64,000 nt of DNA from JANQOZ01 sp045106555. Lineage in GTDB: Bacteria; Pseudomonadota; Gammaproteobacteria; Xanthomonadales; SZUA-38. Both the position numbers and the translations under genes were made by a program. The DNA lies in contig JBGCET010000013.1 of the NCBI GenBank assembly GCA_045106555.1, positions 23,738-87,737 of the forward strand, given 5' to 3'. Shown one piece after another: positions 33,449 to 42,077 of this stretch (positions are counted from its first letter, which is position 1; every line of letters begins with the position of its first letter). Under the pieces are notes generated by a model. It saw nothing but the letters and a program-made list of their open reading frames with translations, made no database searches and was not told the origin of the DNA.

Positions 33449-33847
33449 GTGCAAACAACTTACCTGACCGATCAAGATCTTGACCTGCTGAAAGAACACG
33501 GCAAAACGGCCCAGTATTCTCCTGATCAAGTCATCTTGCAGCAGGACACTCATCCTGACGCAATTTATTACATTTGTAGTGGCATGGTGAAAGTGGACTT
33601 TTCCCGGGTCTACAACACTGACGTACTTGCCTACGTGCGAGCCGGAGAATTCGTTGGAGAAGTATCGTTTCTTGATGGTGGCGAATCCAGTGCATCGGTC
33701 AGTGCGGTGAAAGACGTTGAGATGCTGGAGCTGTCCCGTAAGGACCTGGATTCTCTGCTGGAAGCCGACCCTGCCTTGGCAGCGCGATTTTTCCACACCA
33801 TCGCCACCACGCTGGCCCGTCGAATCAGGGCAAGCAACTCACAATAA
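33449..33847 (+). CDS. Single cyclic-nucleotide-binding domain protein
   Basis: A 132-residue protein made of one cNMP-binding (CAP-type) domain: DQVILQQDTHPDAIYYICSG, then YVRAGEFVGEVSFLDGGESSASVSA (key parts GEFVGEVSF and SASVSA), the phosphate-binding cassette region, and a C-terminal helix. The Arg usually found in the cassette (RxA) is replaced by SA, so cNMP affinity may be low. No DNA-binding domain is attached. It starts with GTG 33449 after TGAGG and lies 45 bp after pilU and 12 bp before the sulfite dehydrogenase gene, so it may be co-transcribed with either. A link with pilus retraction would fit the cAMP control known for type IV pili; that is inference. Confidence 0.85.
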   Translation: MQTTYLTDQDLDLLKEHGKTAQYSPDQVILQQDTHPDAIYYICSGMVKVDFSRVYNTDVLAYVRAGEFVGEVSFLDGGESSASVSAVKDVEMLELSRKDLDSLLEADPALAARFFHTIATTLARRIRASNSQ

Positions 33848-33859
33848 CGGACCACCAAG

Positions 33860-35155
33860 TTGCGTGAACGAGGCATTATCGAGCTGCTTCGCGACAGCGA
33901 GGATACGGGCCCGGTCAGTCTATCGCGCCGACGCTGGCTGACCGACTCCGTGCTACTGGGGTGCGCCGCTGGCGCTGCCAGTGCAGTTTCCCAACCAGTA
34001 GTCCGAAGCCTGGGGCTGTTACCTGCGGGCTTGTTGCCAGCAGCGCTGGCGCAACAGGCACCCAACGCCCTGCTGGCCTCCCACCCCGACCTTCGTATTC
34101 TGAACGATCGACCGATCAACGCTGAAACCCCAGCCCATTTGCTCGACGACGACATCACGCCCGCAGCGCGAATGTTTGTGCGCAATAACGGCATACCGCC
34201 GGTAAAGGTGGAGGCTGACTCCTGGCGCCTGACCATTGGCGGCGAGTCGGTGTTGCGCCAAACCACTTTCTCCGTTGCCGACCTTCAACGCGAATTCAGC
34301 CATCACACCTACCAGCTACAAATTGAATGCGGCGGGAACGGCCGGTCAGAATTCAGACCACCCGCGTCAGGCAATCAGTGGTCCACGGGGGCCATTTCCT
34401 GCGCGCGTTGGACCGGCGTGCGATTGCGCGATGTTCTTGAACATTGCGGCATCGCCGCCTCCGCGTTCTACATTGGCTATCACAGCGCCGATACTCATTT
34501 GTCCGGCGACCCCGATAAAGCGCCCATCTCTCGGGGTGTTCCCATGGACAAAGCGTTAGAGGATCATTCCCTTATTGCCTGGGCCATGAACGGCGAAGAG
34601 ATTCATCCATTGCATGGGGCTCCACTCAGACTAGTGATGGGCGGTTGGCCCGGGTCAGTGAGCGGCAAGTGGCTCACCGGCATCGACATTCGAAACCGGG
34701 TGCATGACGGTGCAAAAATGACCGGCAACGCGTACCGGGTGCCCTGCAATCCGGTGGCGCCGGGAACGCCAGTGCGTGAACAGGGCATGTGCATCATTCA
34801 ATCCATGCCGATAAAGTCGCTGATTACCTTCCCAGCCAGCGGGCAGAACGTAAGAGCCGGTGAACCGTTGGTGGTTCGCGGGCATGCCTGGGCCGGCGAC
34901 CGCGCGGTTGCGAAGGTGCACACAAGCGTCGACTTTGGTGCCACCTGGCAGCCCGCCAATCTCTCACCGCCGCCCAACCCACTGGCCTGGCAACGTTTCC
35001 AGACCGCCGTCACCCTGCCCTCAGCCGGTTACTTTGAGGTGTGGGCCAAGGCCACAGACAGTCAGGGAAAAAGCCAACCGATGCTGGTACCCGGGTGGAA
35101 CCCTAAGGGTTATCTCAACAACGCCTGTCATCGCATTGCGTTGTCCGCAGCATGA
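33860..35155 (+). CDS. sorA: Sulfite dehydrogenase molybdopterin subunit (SorA-like)
   Basis: A 431-residue sulfite-oxidase-family protein. Residues 20-50 carry a twin-arginine signal (SRRRWLTDSVLLG), so it is exported folded with its cofactor. The Moco-binding domain has the Mo-ligand cysteine in IECGGNGR near residue 157, SGNQWSTGAISCARWTGVRL following (key parts QWSTGAISC and WTGVRL), and GWPGSVSGKWLTGI near 260. The C-terminal third is the immunoglobulin-like dimerisation domain. It oxidises sulfite to sulfate in the periplasm and passes electrons to the cytochrome encoded next, overlapping by 4 nt. The start TTG 33860 is the best placed start before the signal. Confidence 0.92.
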   Translation: MRERGIIELLRDSEDTGPVSLSRRRWLTDSVLLGCAAGAASAVSQPVVRSLGLLPAGLLPAALAQQAPNALLASHPDLRILNDRPINAETPAHLLDDDITPAARMFVRNNGIPPVKVEADSWRLTIGGESVLRQTTFSVADLQREFSHHTYQLQIECGGNGRSEFRPPASGNQWSTGAISCARWTGVRLRDVLEHCGIAASAFYIGYHSADTHLSGDPDKAPISRGVPMDKALEDHSLIAWAMNGEEIHPLHGAPLRLVMGGWPGSVSGKWLTGIDIRNRVHDGAKMTGNAYRVPCNPVAPGTPVREQGMCIIQSMPIKSLITFPASGQNVRAGEPLVVRGHAWAGDRAVAKVHTSVDFGATWQPANLSPPPNPLAWQRFQTAVTLPSAGYFEVWAKATDSQGKSQPMLVPGWNPKGYLNNACHRIALSAA

Positions 35156-35502
35156 GTATTGCCGGTTTATCCGCAGGGGCGCTGGCCCTATTGAGCAGTC
35201 TGTCTGGCGAAGTCCTTGGAGATACCGGCGGGCTCAAAAAGGCGCCGCACTGGGAGCTGGTTCGTGCCCACTGTGGCGGGTGCCACTCGCTGAACCTGGT
35301 AACCAGCCAACGTGGTGATCGTGCGTTCTGGCTGAAGACCATTCGCTGGATGCAGAAAACCCAAAACCTGTGGCCGCTGCCTGCGGACCAAGAAGAAAAA
35401 ATCCTTCACTATTTAAGCGCCCAATACCCGGCCGAGGCCTGGGGCCGTCGACCTGCCCTCGGGCCGCAACTCATGCCTCAACGGGGTACGCCTGAGCGGT
35501 AA
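35152..35502 (+). CDS. sorB: Monoheme cytochrome c, SorB-like
   Basis: A 116-residue c-type cytochrome. The heme-binding CGGCH is near residues 41-45 and a Met ligand candidate follows (WMQKTQ near 64). The ATG overlaps the sorA stop by 4 nt, so the two subunits are coupled; SorB accepts electrons from the Mo centre of SorA. The N-terminus (MSIAGLSAGALALLSSLSG) is hydrophobic but has no positively charged residue before it, so it is a weak signal peptide; no better in-frame start exists upstream. Its last 25 bases overlap the convergent kinase gene. Confidence 0.88.
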   Translation: MSIAGLSAGALALLSSLSGEVLGDTGGLKKAPHWELVRAHCGGCHSLNLVTSQRGDRAFWLKTIRWMQKTQNLWPLPADQEEKILHYLSAQYPAEAWGRRPALGPQLMPQRGTPER

Positions 35503-37979
35503 GCCTCAACCGATTCCAGCGTCTGTTTTGTTAGGTAATGTTCTTCGCCATGGATTGCCAAGCGTCGCTGCAGGGCATCTTCAGCGGCCGCCAACGCGGC
35601 GTTGGGTTGACCGAGCTCGGCATGGATTTGGGCGCTAAGCAGCTGAACCTGGGCTGCCACCTCGTTGACGTCACGATGGGTAATGCGCGATAGGTCCGCC
35701 ATCAGCGTCTGGCAATCGCCCAGAGCGCCCTCCAACTGCCCGCGAGCAACGCGAATCTTACTGCGGGTCAAGCGCAGACGCAGTCGAGTATCGTTGGTTA
35801 ACGGCAGCGACGCATTCACCATGTCTGCCTCATCGGCAGCTGCTTCTGCCTCATCCAGGCGATCGTTGCGCAAATACACCAGCGTCAAATTGGCCAACGC
35901 GCGCCCCAGGCTGGGGTGGTTGGGCCCAAGAATGTCTCGCCGTAGTGCCACCGACTGCTGCATCAGCGGCAATACTTCCGCCACCCGTCCCACGTCCATC
36001 AGCAGCGCAGCCAGGTTGTTGTAGCTATACATAAGATTTGCGTCCGGCTCTCCCGGCTTTGCCTCTTTCAGGCGAATGTCTTGTTGGTAGTACGCCTCTG
36101 CCTGCTTAAGGTCACCCAGTTGATGGGTGGTCACCGCCAGATTCCCAACAACCAAGGCCGGGTCGTATTTAGGCGTCTGAGGATCAATTTCGTCCAGCAG
36201 CGTCTGGGCCTGCTCAAGCATGTCCAACGAGGCCTGATTTTCCTCATACCAGGCTAATACCACACCAAAATCGTTCAGTACGGTCACCTTCAACAGCTCG
36301 GGCGTATCAGGACCGAACCCTTCAATGGCCTTGGCATACCAGGTTTTGGCCTCGGGCAACTGGTCTTGTTCATGGGCCAGCCAGCCGAGATCAGACTGAT
36401 TTTGGATGGTGTTGGGGTGCCCCAGGCCGTAGGCACTTAGGTTTTTTTCATAGGCCACCACGAGCTGTGGTTTCGCCAAGTCGGATTTTCCCAGGTTCAG
36501 GAGTGTCCACCCCAAGGTGCGGCGCACCGCGGCTTCCACCTCGGGCAAATCGGCAAAGCGGTCGCCGATTCGATCGCCAGCCTGGCTTAAGACATCGCGA
36601 ACCGTTGGGGCCTCCGGCGCCTCAAAGGGGTCACCCTCTGACATTAGCTCAACCAGAAATTCACTCACAGCCTCAGCCTTAGCCGCCTCGCTGCGCGCCT
36701 CGCTGGCCGCCGCACCGGCCTTTTGCGCCTGGGAAAATGCCGCCACCAGCCCAACGGCAAGAGCCAGGATTACCGCACTGACGCCGGCGACAAAACCCAT
36801 GTTGCGGCGAAAAAACTTACCCACTCGATAGCGCCGACTGTTGCGTCGTGCGCGCACTGGCAAACCACCCAAATACCGCTCTATGTCCGCCGCCATCTCC
36901 GCGCTGGAACCGTATCGGCGTAACGGCTCCTTGCGCAACGCTTTCATCACGATGGCATCCAGGTCGCCGCGAATATCTGCGGGACCGAAGCGGATATGGG
37001 TAGGTGAGGATTGACGCAGACTCGCGCTTGGCGGCATGGGTTCCCGATCGCAGATAATCTCCTGGGCCTGAGCCGGCGTCAGTGTCGACACCTCATAAGC
37101 TGCTCGCCCTCCCATGAGCTGGTACAGCACCAGTCCCAGGGAATATATATCGCTGGCCGCCGTCACCGGATCACCGCGCACCTGCTCGGGACTGGCATAG
37201 TCAGGCGTCATGGCCGAGGTACCGGTCAGGGTGTAAGCGCCACTGGTGTTGGCGTCGCCATCGAGCACCTTGGCGATGCCAAAGTCCAGCAGTTTTACTT
37301 CACCGGCCTCGGTGACCATAACGTTAGAGGGTTTTAGGTCGCGGTGAACAATCAGGTTGGCGTGAACCGCGCCCATGGCGCTCAATAAATCCAGGAACAA
37401 ACGTAAACGCTGACGCAGGCTCGGTCGACGCGCGCGAACATAATCTCCCAGAGCCTGGCCGGTAATGTATTCCATGACCAGAAAGGGAAGACCGTCTGTG
37501 GTTGTTCCACCATCCAGTATGCGTGCCACATTGTCATGCTGGATATTGGCCAGCACCTGACGCTCGACCTGAAATCGCGCCAGCAGCTGATCGCGGATGA
37601 GTTGCGGGGCTTGGAACAGCTGACCCCGAATCACCTTCAGAGCGGCGTGTTGTTCAAATTCGCCGTCCTCTCGGTGGGCTCGATAAACCGACCCCATGCC
37701 GCCCTCGGCCAGCAACGCGTCCAGCCGCCACGACCCCAGTTTCTGACCCACCAGATCACTGCTGACAGCGACCTTCTCCAAATTCTGGTCTAGCCCTTGA
37801 TCCAGCAACTGATGGTCACCGCGGTCTGCGGCCAACAGACGGTTTACCGCCGCGCAGAGTGCAGGTTCGTTTTCAGTTTGGCCGGCAAGCCAGCGTCGTC
37901 GGTTGCCGGTTGGGTGGTCCAGCGATGCTTCAAACAGCTTCAGCGCCCGGGCGGACACCGAGGCTTTTGAATCAGTCAC
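35478..37979 (-). CDS. Ser/Thr protein kinase with TPR domain, partner of the ECF sigma factor
   Basis: A protein of about 833 residues (GTG start 37979, overlapping the sigma-factor stop by 8 nt, AGGA nearby). Kinase domain about 84-372: glycine loop EGGMGS, AALKV lysine, HRDLKPSN, DFG, and SPEQVRGD are all intact. A membrane span lies at about 394-415, and the rest is tetratricopeptide-like, with units such as NQSDLGWLAHEQDQLPEAKTWY, ALLMDVGRVAEVLPLMQQSV and LANLTLVYLRNDRLDEAEAA (quoted by part). Kinase plus TPR behind an ECF sigma of the TIGR02999 type is a recurrent pair in this bacterial group; the kinase may control the sigma or respond to envelope cues. Its 3' end overlaps sorB, tail to tail. 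Confidence 0.92.
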   Translation of the reverse strand: MTDSKASVSARALKLFEASLDHPTGNRRRWLAGQTENEPALCAAVNRLLAADRGDHQLLDQGLDQNLEKVAVSSDLVGQKLGSWRLDALLAEGGMGSVYRAHREDGEFEQHAALKVIRGQLFQAPQLIRDQLLARFQVERQVLANIQHDNVARILDGGTTTDGLPFLVMEYITGQALGDYVRARRPSLRQRLRLFLDLLSAMGAVHANLIVHRDLKPSNVMVTEAGEVKLLDFGIAKVLDGDANTSGAYTLTGTSAMTPDYASPEQVRGDPVTAASDIYSLGLVLYQLMGGRAAYEVSTLTPAQAQEIICDREPMPPSASLRQSSPTHIRFGPADIRGDLDAIVMKALRKEPLRRYGSSAEMAADIERYLGGLPVRARRNSRRYRVGKFFRRNMGFVAGVSAVILALAVGLVAAFSQAQKAGAAASEARSEAAKAEAVSEFLVELMSEGDPFEAPEAPTVRDVLSQAGDRIGDRFADLPEVEAAVRRTLGWTLLNLGKSDLAKPQLVVAYEKNLSAYGLGHPNTIQNQSDLGWLAHEQDQLPEAKTWYAKAIEGFGPDTPELLKVTVLNDFGVVLAWYEENQASLDMLEQAQTLLDEIDPQTPKYDPALVVGNLAVTTHQLGDLKQAEAYYQQDIRLKEAKPGEPDANLMYSYNNLAALLMDVGRVAEVLPLMQQSVALRRDILGPNHPSLGRALANLTLVYLRNDRLDEAEAAADEADMVNASLPLTNDTRLRLRLTRSKIRVARGQLEGALGDCQTLMADLSRITHRDVNEVAAQVQLLSAQIHAELGQPNAALAAAEDALQRRLAIHGEEHYLTKQTLESVEAYRSGVPR

Positions 37980-38538
37980 CGGTTTCGTCCTGTAGCCGAT
38001 CAATCAGCCAGGCTCGGGCGGCTCGCCACCGACGTTTGACGGTTGCCGGGGAAATGTCCATGGCCACTGCCGTGTCTTCCACATTAAGACCAGCAAAAAA
38101 CCGCAGCTCCACAACGCTGGACAACTCCAAATCAACATCGCCAAGGTCGGTAAGCGCCTCGTCCAGACTTAAGATTTCCACATCCTCAAACTGGGTCAGG
38201 GCCTGGCCACCGGTCAACGTGATTCTTTTCCCCCAATCACGCTTGGCAGCTTTTCGTCGTCTCGCCTGATCCACAAGAATTTGCCGCATGACCCGGCCGG
38301 CAAGGCCCAGGAAGTGATTTCGCCCTTGCCAATCAATGCTGTGAACGTCCACCAGCCGAAGAAACGCTTCGTTGACCAATGCAGTAGGTTGTAACGACAC
38401 TGCCGCCTGTTCGCCGGCCAAAGCGCGGGATGCGACCGCTCGAAGGTCGCCATAAAGAACGTCCATCAGCGCATTTCTTGAGGGTTCATCACCCGCACGC
38501 CAAGCTTTCAGGAGGTTGGTAACTTCAGCTTGAGACAA
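37972..38538 (-). CDS. ECF-type RNA polymerase sigma factor
   Basis: A 188-residue sigma-70 family protein of the ECF group linked with Ser/Thr kinases (TIGR02999-like). Region 2 is about 20-90 (LMDVLYGDLRAVASRALAGE, FLGLAGRVMRQILVDQARRR), region 4 about 125-180 (LTDLGDVDLELSSVVELRFFAGLNVEDTA in parts, and VKRRWRAARAWLIDRL), which binds the -35 element. It directs transcription of an unknown regulon and overlaps the kinase gene by 8 nt. No anti-sigma factor gene is adjacent, so the kinase may be its control partner, an inference from conserved pairing. Confidence 0.93.
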   Translation of the reverse strand: MSQAEVTNLLKAWRAGDEPSRNALMDVLYGDLRAVASRALAGEQAAVSLQPTALVNEAFLRLVDVHSIDWQGRNHFLGLAGRVMRQILVDQARRRKAAKRDWGKRITLTGGQALTQFEDVEILSLDEALTDLGDVDLELSSVVELRFFAGLNVEDTAVAMDISPATVKRRWRAARAWLIDRLQDETGD

Positions 38539-38650
38539 AGCAGCGGCCTGAGAAACGAAGCCATGAGTATAACCGGCCCAGGTTACGGGCCGACGATCAG
38601 CAACATTAGTTTGCAGCTGCCGACGTCAGATCAGGTTGTTGGTGGGTAAA

Positions 38651-39022
38651 TCAGTATTTGTGGCGGCAGCGGGGCAGCCATTGGTTAGCGCACAGGGATC
38701 GTAGTTCACGCTTGTTGCGGGACGTTGCGGCATACCGCCCTTTGCGCTTCGCCACATCTTCCAAAACGGTCATGCAGTCGGACCTCAGCGCCGGCTTGTC
38801 ATCGGCCGCATCGGGCATACAGGCCTGCATCGGCTGGGATAACGCTTGGGAATCGCTTATCTCAAGCGCCACTGGCTGGGCGATGTTCTGAGACTCCACA
38901 GACGCATAAGCTGCAGCGGTTGGATGACCGTGAACCCCCTGCTGATGATCAGCGGTTGCAACCAGGGTCACAAAAAGTGAGGAAAAGCCAACAATAGCTC
39001 GTGTCAGGTGCTGATTACCCAT
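38651..39022 (-). CDS. Small exported Cys-containing hypothetical protein
   Basis: A 123-residue protein. Residues 1-24 form a signal peptide (TRAIVGFSSLFVTLVATA). The mature part has four Cys, two near residues 70-84 (ACMPD, SDCMTV) and two near the end (SLCANQW, PRCRHKY), likely two disulfides, and a basic stretch (VAKRKGR, SRNKREL). I recognise no family. GATGGGG lies before the ATG, so translation is plausible. It stands alone with about 110 bp before and 130 bp after, on the same strand as the sigma factor and NfeD genes. Confidence 0.6.
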   Translation of the reverse strand: MGNQHLTRAIVGFSSLFVTLVATADHQQGVHGHPTAAAYASVESQNIAQPVALEISDSQALSQPMQACMPDAADDKPALRSDCMTVLEDVAKRKGRYAATSRNKRELRSLCANQWLPRCRHKY

Positions 39023-39151
39023 GTAGCCCCATCTCCCTGATTACTGAACATCGACAGTACAGTAAACTTCGTACATGGTAAAGCGCAATGTTGGAATATC
39101 AGCAAACCGGTTAATTAGTGGTCCAAAGCGATGATGCTGTCAAACGGGCAA

Positions 39152-39598
39152 CTAGTCGGCAGCCTCAACCTGAAATACCACCCCATCGATGCCCGTCACG
39201 GTGACTTTTTTCCCCACCGGAAGATCGGGGCCGGCAACCCGCCAGCTGGTGTCGTCCACACTCACTTTGCCGACGCCGTTCACAATCGCCTCGGCCAGGG
39301 TGAAACTGCGGCCCACATACTGCTCGCCACGGCGATTCAACTGAGGCTGGTCCGAGGTAGCGGGCTGACGTTTGCGGTAGTTTACCCAGCTGATAATACT
39401 CAGTACGGAAAAAATCGAAAACGCCACCCACTGAATTTCCCAGCTCATGGGAATAAAAAACAGCACGATGCCGGTGGCCGCTGCCGCCAACCCCAACCAC
39501 AGGAAGAAACTCGCTGGCGCCATCAGCTCAATAATCAGCAGCCCCAGGGCCAAAGCCAGCCAATGCCAGCTGTTCATCGCTTCCAGTGCTTCGATCAT
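39152..39598 (-). CDS. NfeD-family membrane protein
   Basis: A 148-residue protein: two or three membrane spans at about 10-80 (LALALGLLIIELMAPASFF, WVAFSIFSVLSIISWV), then a small OB-type soluble domain (YVGRSFTLAEAIVNGVGKV, KKVTVTGIDGVVFQV). This is the short NfeD form that pairs with SPFH proteins. Its ATG overlaps the SPFH stop by 4 nt. NfeD/SPFH pairs organise membrane microdomains or control membrane proteases in known cases. M8 (MNSWHW) is an alternative start. Confidence 0.9.
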   Translation of the reverse strand: MIEALEAMNSWHWLALALGLLIIELMAPASFFLWLGLAAAATGIVLFFIPMSWEIQWVAFSIFSVLSIISWVNYRKRQPATSDQPQLNRRGEQYVGRSFTLAEAIVNGVGKVSVDDTSWRVAGPDLPVGKKVTVTGIDGVVFQVEAAD

Positions 39599-40605
39599 GA
39601 GGAAGAATCACCGGGCAAAAACGGATTGCCTGAAGAACCTCTGTCACCGCTGCGGGGCGGCTCATCGTCACCGTCATCGTCGTGAGACGGCGAATCCGCT
39701 GCCGAGGCTTTGGCCAGTTCCATAACGCCAGCCACGGTGCCCAGCACGCCGGCGGTTTCCATCGGCATCAAGATCATCTTCTGGTTTTTTGCGGTGCCGA
39801 TTTCTTTGAGGGCCTCTACGTATTTTTGCGCCACAAAGTAGTTCACTGCCTGCACGTTACCCTTGGCAATTGCTTGCGACACCATGTGGGTCGCTTTAGC
39901 CTCGGCTTCGGCCTGTCGTTCACGGGCCTCGGCATCGCGAAACGCCGCCTCTTTGCGACCTTCAGCGTCCAGCACGGCGGCACGCTTTTCTCCTTCGGCC
40001 CGCAACACTTCCGATTGGCGTTGGCCTTCTGCTTCCAGCACCGTTGCGCGTTTTTCCCGCTCGGCCTTCATTTGCCGGGCCATCGCGTTAACCAAATCTC
40101 TGGGTGGCGTGATGTCTTTAATCTCGATCCGGGTGACCTTAATGCCCCAGGGTGTTGTGGCCTCATCAACCACGCCCAGTAATCGCGCGTTGATTTCGTC
40201 CCGTTTGGACAGGCTCTCGTCCAGGTCCATTGCACCCAGCACGGTCCGAATATTGGTCATCACCAGGTTCAGCACCGCATGCTCGAGCTGATTGACCTCG
40301 TAGGCAGCCTTTGCGGCATCCAAGGCCTGAAAGAACACAACGCCGTCCACGGTAACCACCGCGTTATCTTTACTGATCACTTCCTGAGAAGGGACGTCCA
40401 GCACCTGCTCCATCATATTGATCTTTCGGCCCACGGCGTCGACCCAGGGAATGATCAAATGAAAACCAGGGGTTAGCGTTCGAATGTAACGGCCGAAGCG
40501 CTCTACGGTGTATTCAAAGCCCTGGGGAACAATCCGGGCTCCTTTGATGACGGTGAGTACTGCGAACCCAACCAGCACCAATACAAAGATTGTTGATGCT
40601 TCCAT
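39595..40605 (-). CDS. SPFH/Band 7 protein, QmcA/stomatin type
   Basis: A 336-residue stomatin-like protein. An N-terminal membrane helix (FVLVLVGFAVLTVIKG, about 5-20) is followed by the SPFH domain (VPQGFEYTVERFGRYIRTL, PGFHLIIPWVDAVGRK, MEQVLDVPSQEVISKDN) and a long coiled coil rich in Ala/Glu/Arg (residues about 185-260), as in QmcA. The tail is low-complexity, Gly/Ser/Asp-rich. It forms large membrane-bound cages or scaffolds (family knowledge) and is coupled to the NfeD gene by 4 nt. A promoter should lie in the 78-bp gap after pmbA; none is clear. Confidence 0.93.
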   Translation of the reverse strand: MEASTIFVLVLVGFAVLTVIKGARIVPQGFEYTVERFGRYIRTLTPGFHLIIPWVDAVGRKINMMEQVLDVPSQEVISKDNAVVTVDGVVFFQALDAAKAAYEVNQLEHAVLNLVMTNIRTVLGAMDLDESLSKRDEINARLLGVVDEATTPWGIKVTRIEIKDITPPRDLVNAMARQMKAEREKRATVLEAEGQRQSEVLRAEGEKRAAVLDAEGRKEAAFRDAEARERQAEAEAKATHMVSQAIAKGNVQAVNYFVAQKYVEALKEIGTAKNQKMILMPMETAGVLGTVAGVMELAKASAADSPSHDDDGDDEPPRSGDRGSSGNPFLPGDSSS

Positions 40606-40683
40606 GGCCTGCCCTCGGAGTTGAATTAGCCCCCAGTATAACTGCCCTTTAGCGATTTTCGCATATTGCGGCCCGGCAGGGAG

Positions 40684-42057
40684 TTAACTGCCGGCTATGG
40701 TCATTTCGCCCATCAAGATTGAGCCACAGCGTGTGCCGGAGCGCTCGTCAAGGTCGCTGCCGAGCGCCTGAATGTTGGCAAACATGTCCTTCAGATTGCC
40801 CGCGATGGTCACGCCCTCGACCGGCTGGACAATTTTTCCGCCTTCCACCCAGAAACCCGCAGCGCCTCGCGAATAGTCACCAGTGGTTATGCTGACGCCC
40901 TGCCCCATCATTTCGGTCACGACCAGTCCGCGACCCATATCATTGATCAAATCATCAAACGATCGTTGCCCTGGCCTTAGGGTGAGATTGTGAACGCCGC
41001 CGGAATTGCCGGTGGTTTTCAGGCCCAATTTTCGCGCCGAGTAACTTCCGAGCACAAAGCCGCGAAGTACCCCGTCAGCAATAATTTTACGTGGCGTACA
41101 GGCGACCCCTTCGCCGTCAAAACTGCTGGAGCGTAGCGCCTGGGGCAACAAAGGTAACTCTTCGATCGTGACGAACTCAGGGAACAAGATTTTGTCCATC
41201 TCGTCGCGCAGAAACGACGACCCTCGGTATAAATTACCGCCACTGATGCCCGATACCAGATGCCCCAGGATAGAACGCGCGGTTTCGGGTACAAACAATA
41301 CCGGAGCGCGCGTCGTGGCAATGGGCTTGGCACCGCAGCGAGCCGCAGCGCGCTGAGCCGCATTACGCCCGATGGTTTGGGCGTCTGCCAGTTGCCCGTG
41401 ATGGCGTTTGGTGTCGTACCAGTAGTCCCGCTGCATGGAGTCGCCGTCGCGAGCCACCACCAGACAACTCAGAGAGTGCCGCGTAGAACGGCGCTGGCCC
41501 ATAAAACCGTGGGAATTTGCGTACAGTGAGACGGCGCTACCGGTTGCGGCGCTGGCCCCTTCTGAGTTTTCAATTCGGTCATCAGCGGCTAAGGCGACCG
41601 CCTCCGTTTCAGTGGCCAGCTCAATGGCCTCCTCGGGCCTTAACTCCCAGGGCGACCACAGATCCAGGTCCGGTTGATCGGTGGCCATCAGCTCCGCCTC
41701 GGCCAGCCCATGGCAAGGGTCTTCTTCGGTGTAACGTGCAATGGTGCAGGCCTGGTCGAGAGAACGGCTAAGGGACAGCTCACTTAAGTCTGCACTGGAG
41801 GCGCTGCCTTTGCGCTGACCAAAATAGACGGTGATGTTCAAACCCCGGTCCTGGGAGTATTCCAGCGTTTCCACCTCGCCCATACGGACCGTGGTTGAAA
41901 TGCCCAGGTAGTTGCTGGCGCTGATCTCCGCATGATCGGCACCCGCTTTGCCGGCTCGCTGCAACATGTCGTCAGCGATATTACTGAGTCGGGACAACTC
42001 GGATTCGGACCAGGCGTCTTTACCCTCAGCGGAACTGTGGTTATCATTTTTTGTCAT
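40684..42057 (-). CDS. pmbA: Metalloprotease subunit PmbA (TldE)
   Basis: A 457-residue TldE/PmbA protein. The family segments are visible: HAEISASNYLGISTTVRMGEVETLEYSQDRGL in parts (about 42-72), AYLARCTIARY-type helices, GISGGNLYRGSSFL near 272, and the C-terminal GDYSRGAAGFWVEGGKIVQPVEG, GNLKDMFANI and GTRCGSILMGEM. PmbA is the non-metal subunit that acts with TldD (42614-44056) in a heterodimeric protease that trims peptides such as microcin B17 precursor and CcdA. It is divergent from darP with 20 bp between starts, and both genes flank it as in many gammaproteobacteria. Confidence 0.96.
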   Translation of the reverse strand: MTKNDNHSSAEGKDAWSESELSRLSNIADDMLQRAGKAGADHAEISASNYLGISTTVRMGEVETLEYSQDRGLNITVYFGQRKGSASSADLSELSLSRSLDQACTIARYTEEDPCHGLAEAELMATDQPDLDLWSPWELRPEEAIELATETEAVALAADDRIENSEGASAATGSAVSLYANSHGFMGQRRSTRHSLSCLVVARDGDSMQRDYWYDTKRHHGQLADAQTIGRNAAQRAAARCGAKPIATTRAPVLFVPETARSILGHLVSGISGGNLYRGSSFLRDEMDKILFPEFVTIEELPLLPQALRSSSFDGEGVACTPRKIIADGVLRGFVLGSYSARKLGLKTTGNSGGVHNLTLRPGQRSFDDLINDMGRGLVVTEMMGQGVSITTGDYSRGAAGFWVEGGKIVQPVEGVTIAGNLKDMFANIQALGSDLDERSGTRCGSILMGEMTIAGS

Positions 42058-42077
42058 TGTGAAATAGGTTCCCGTCA

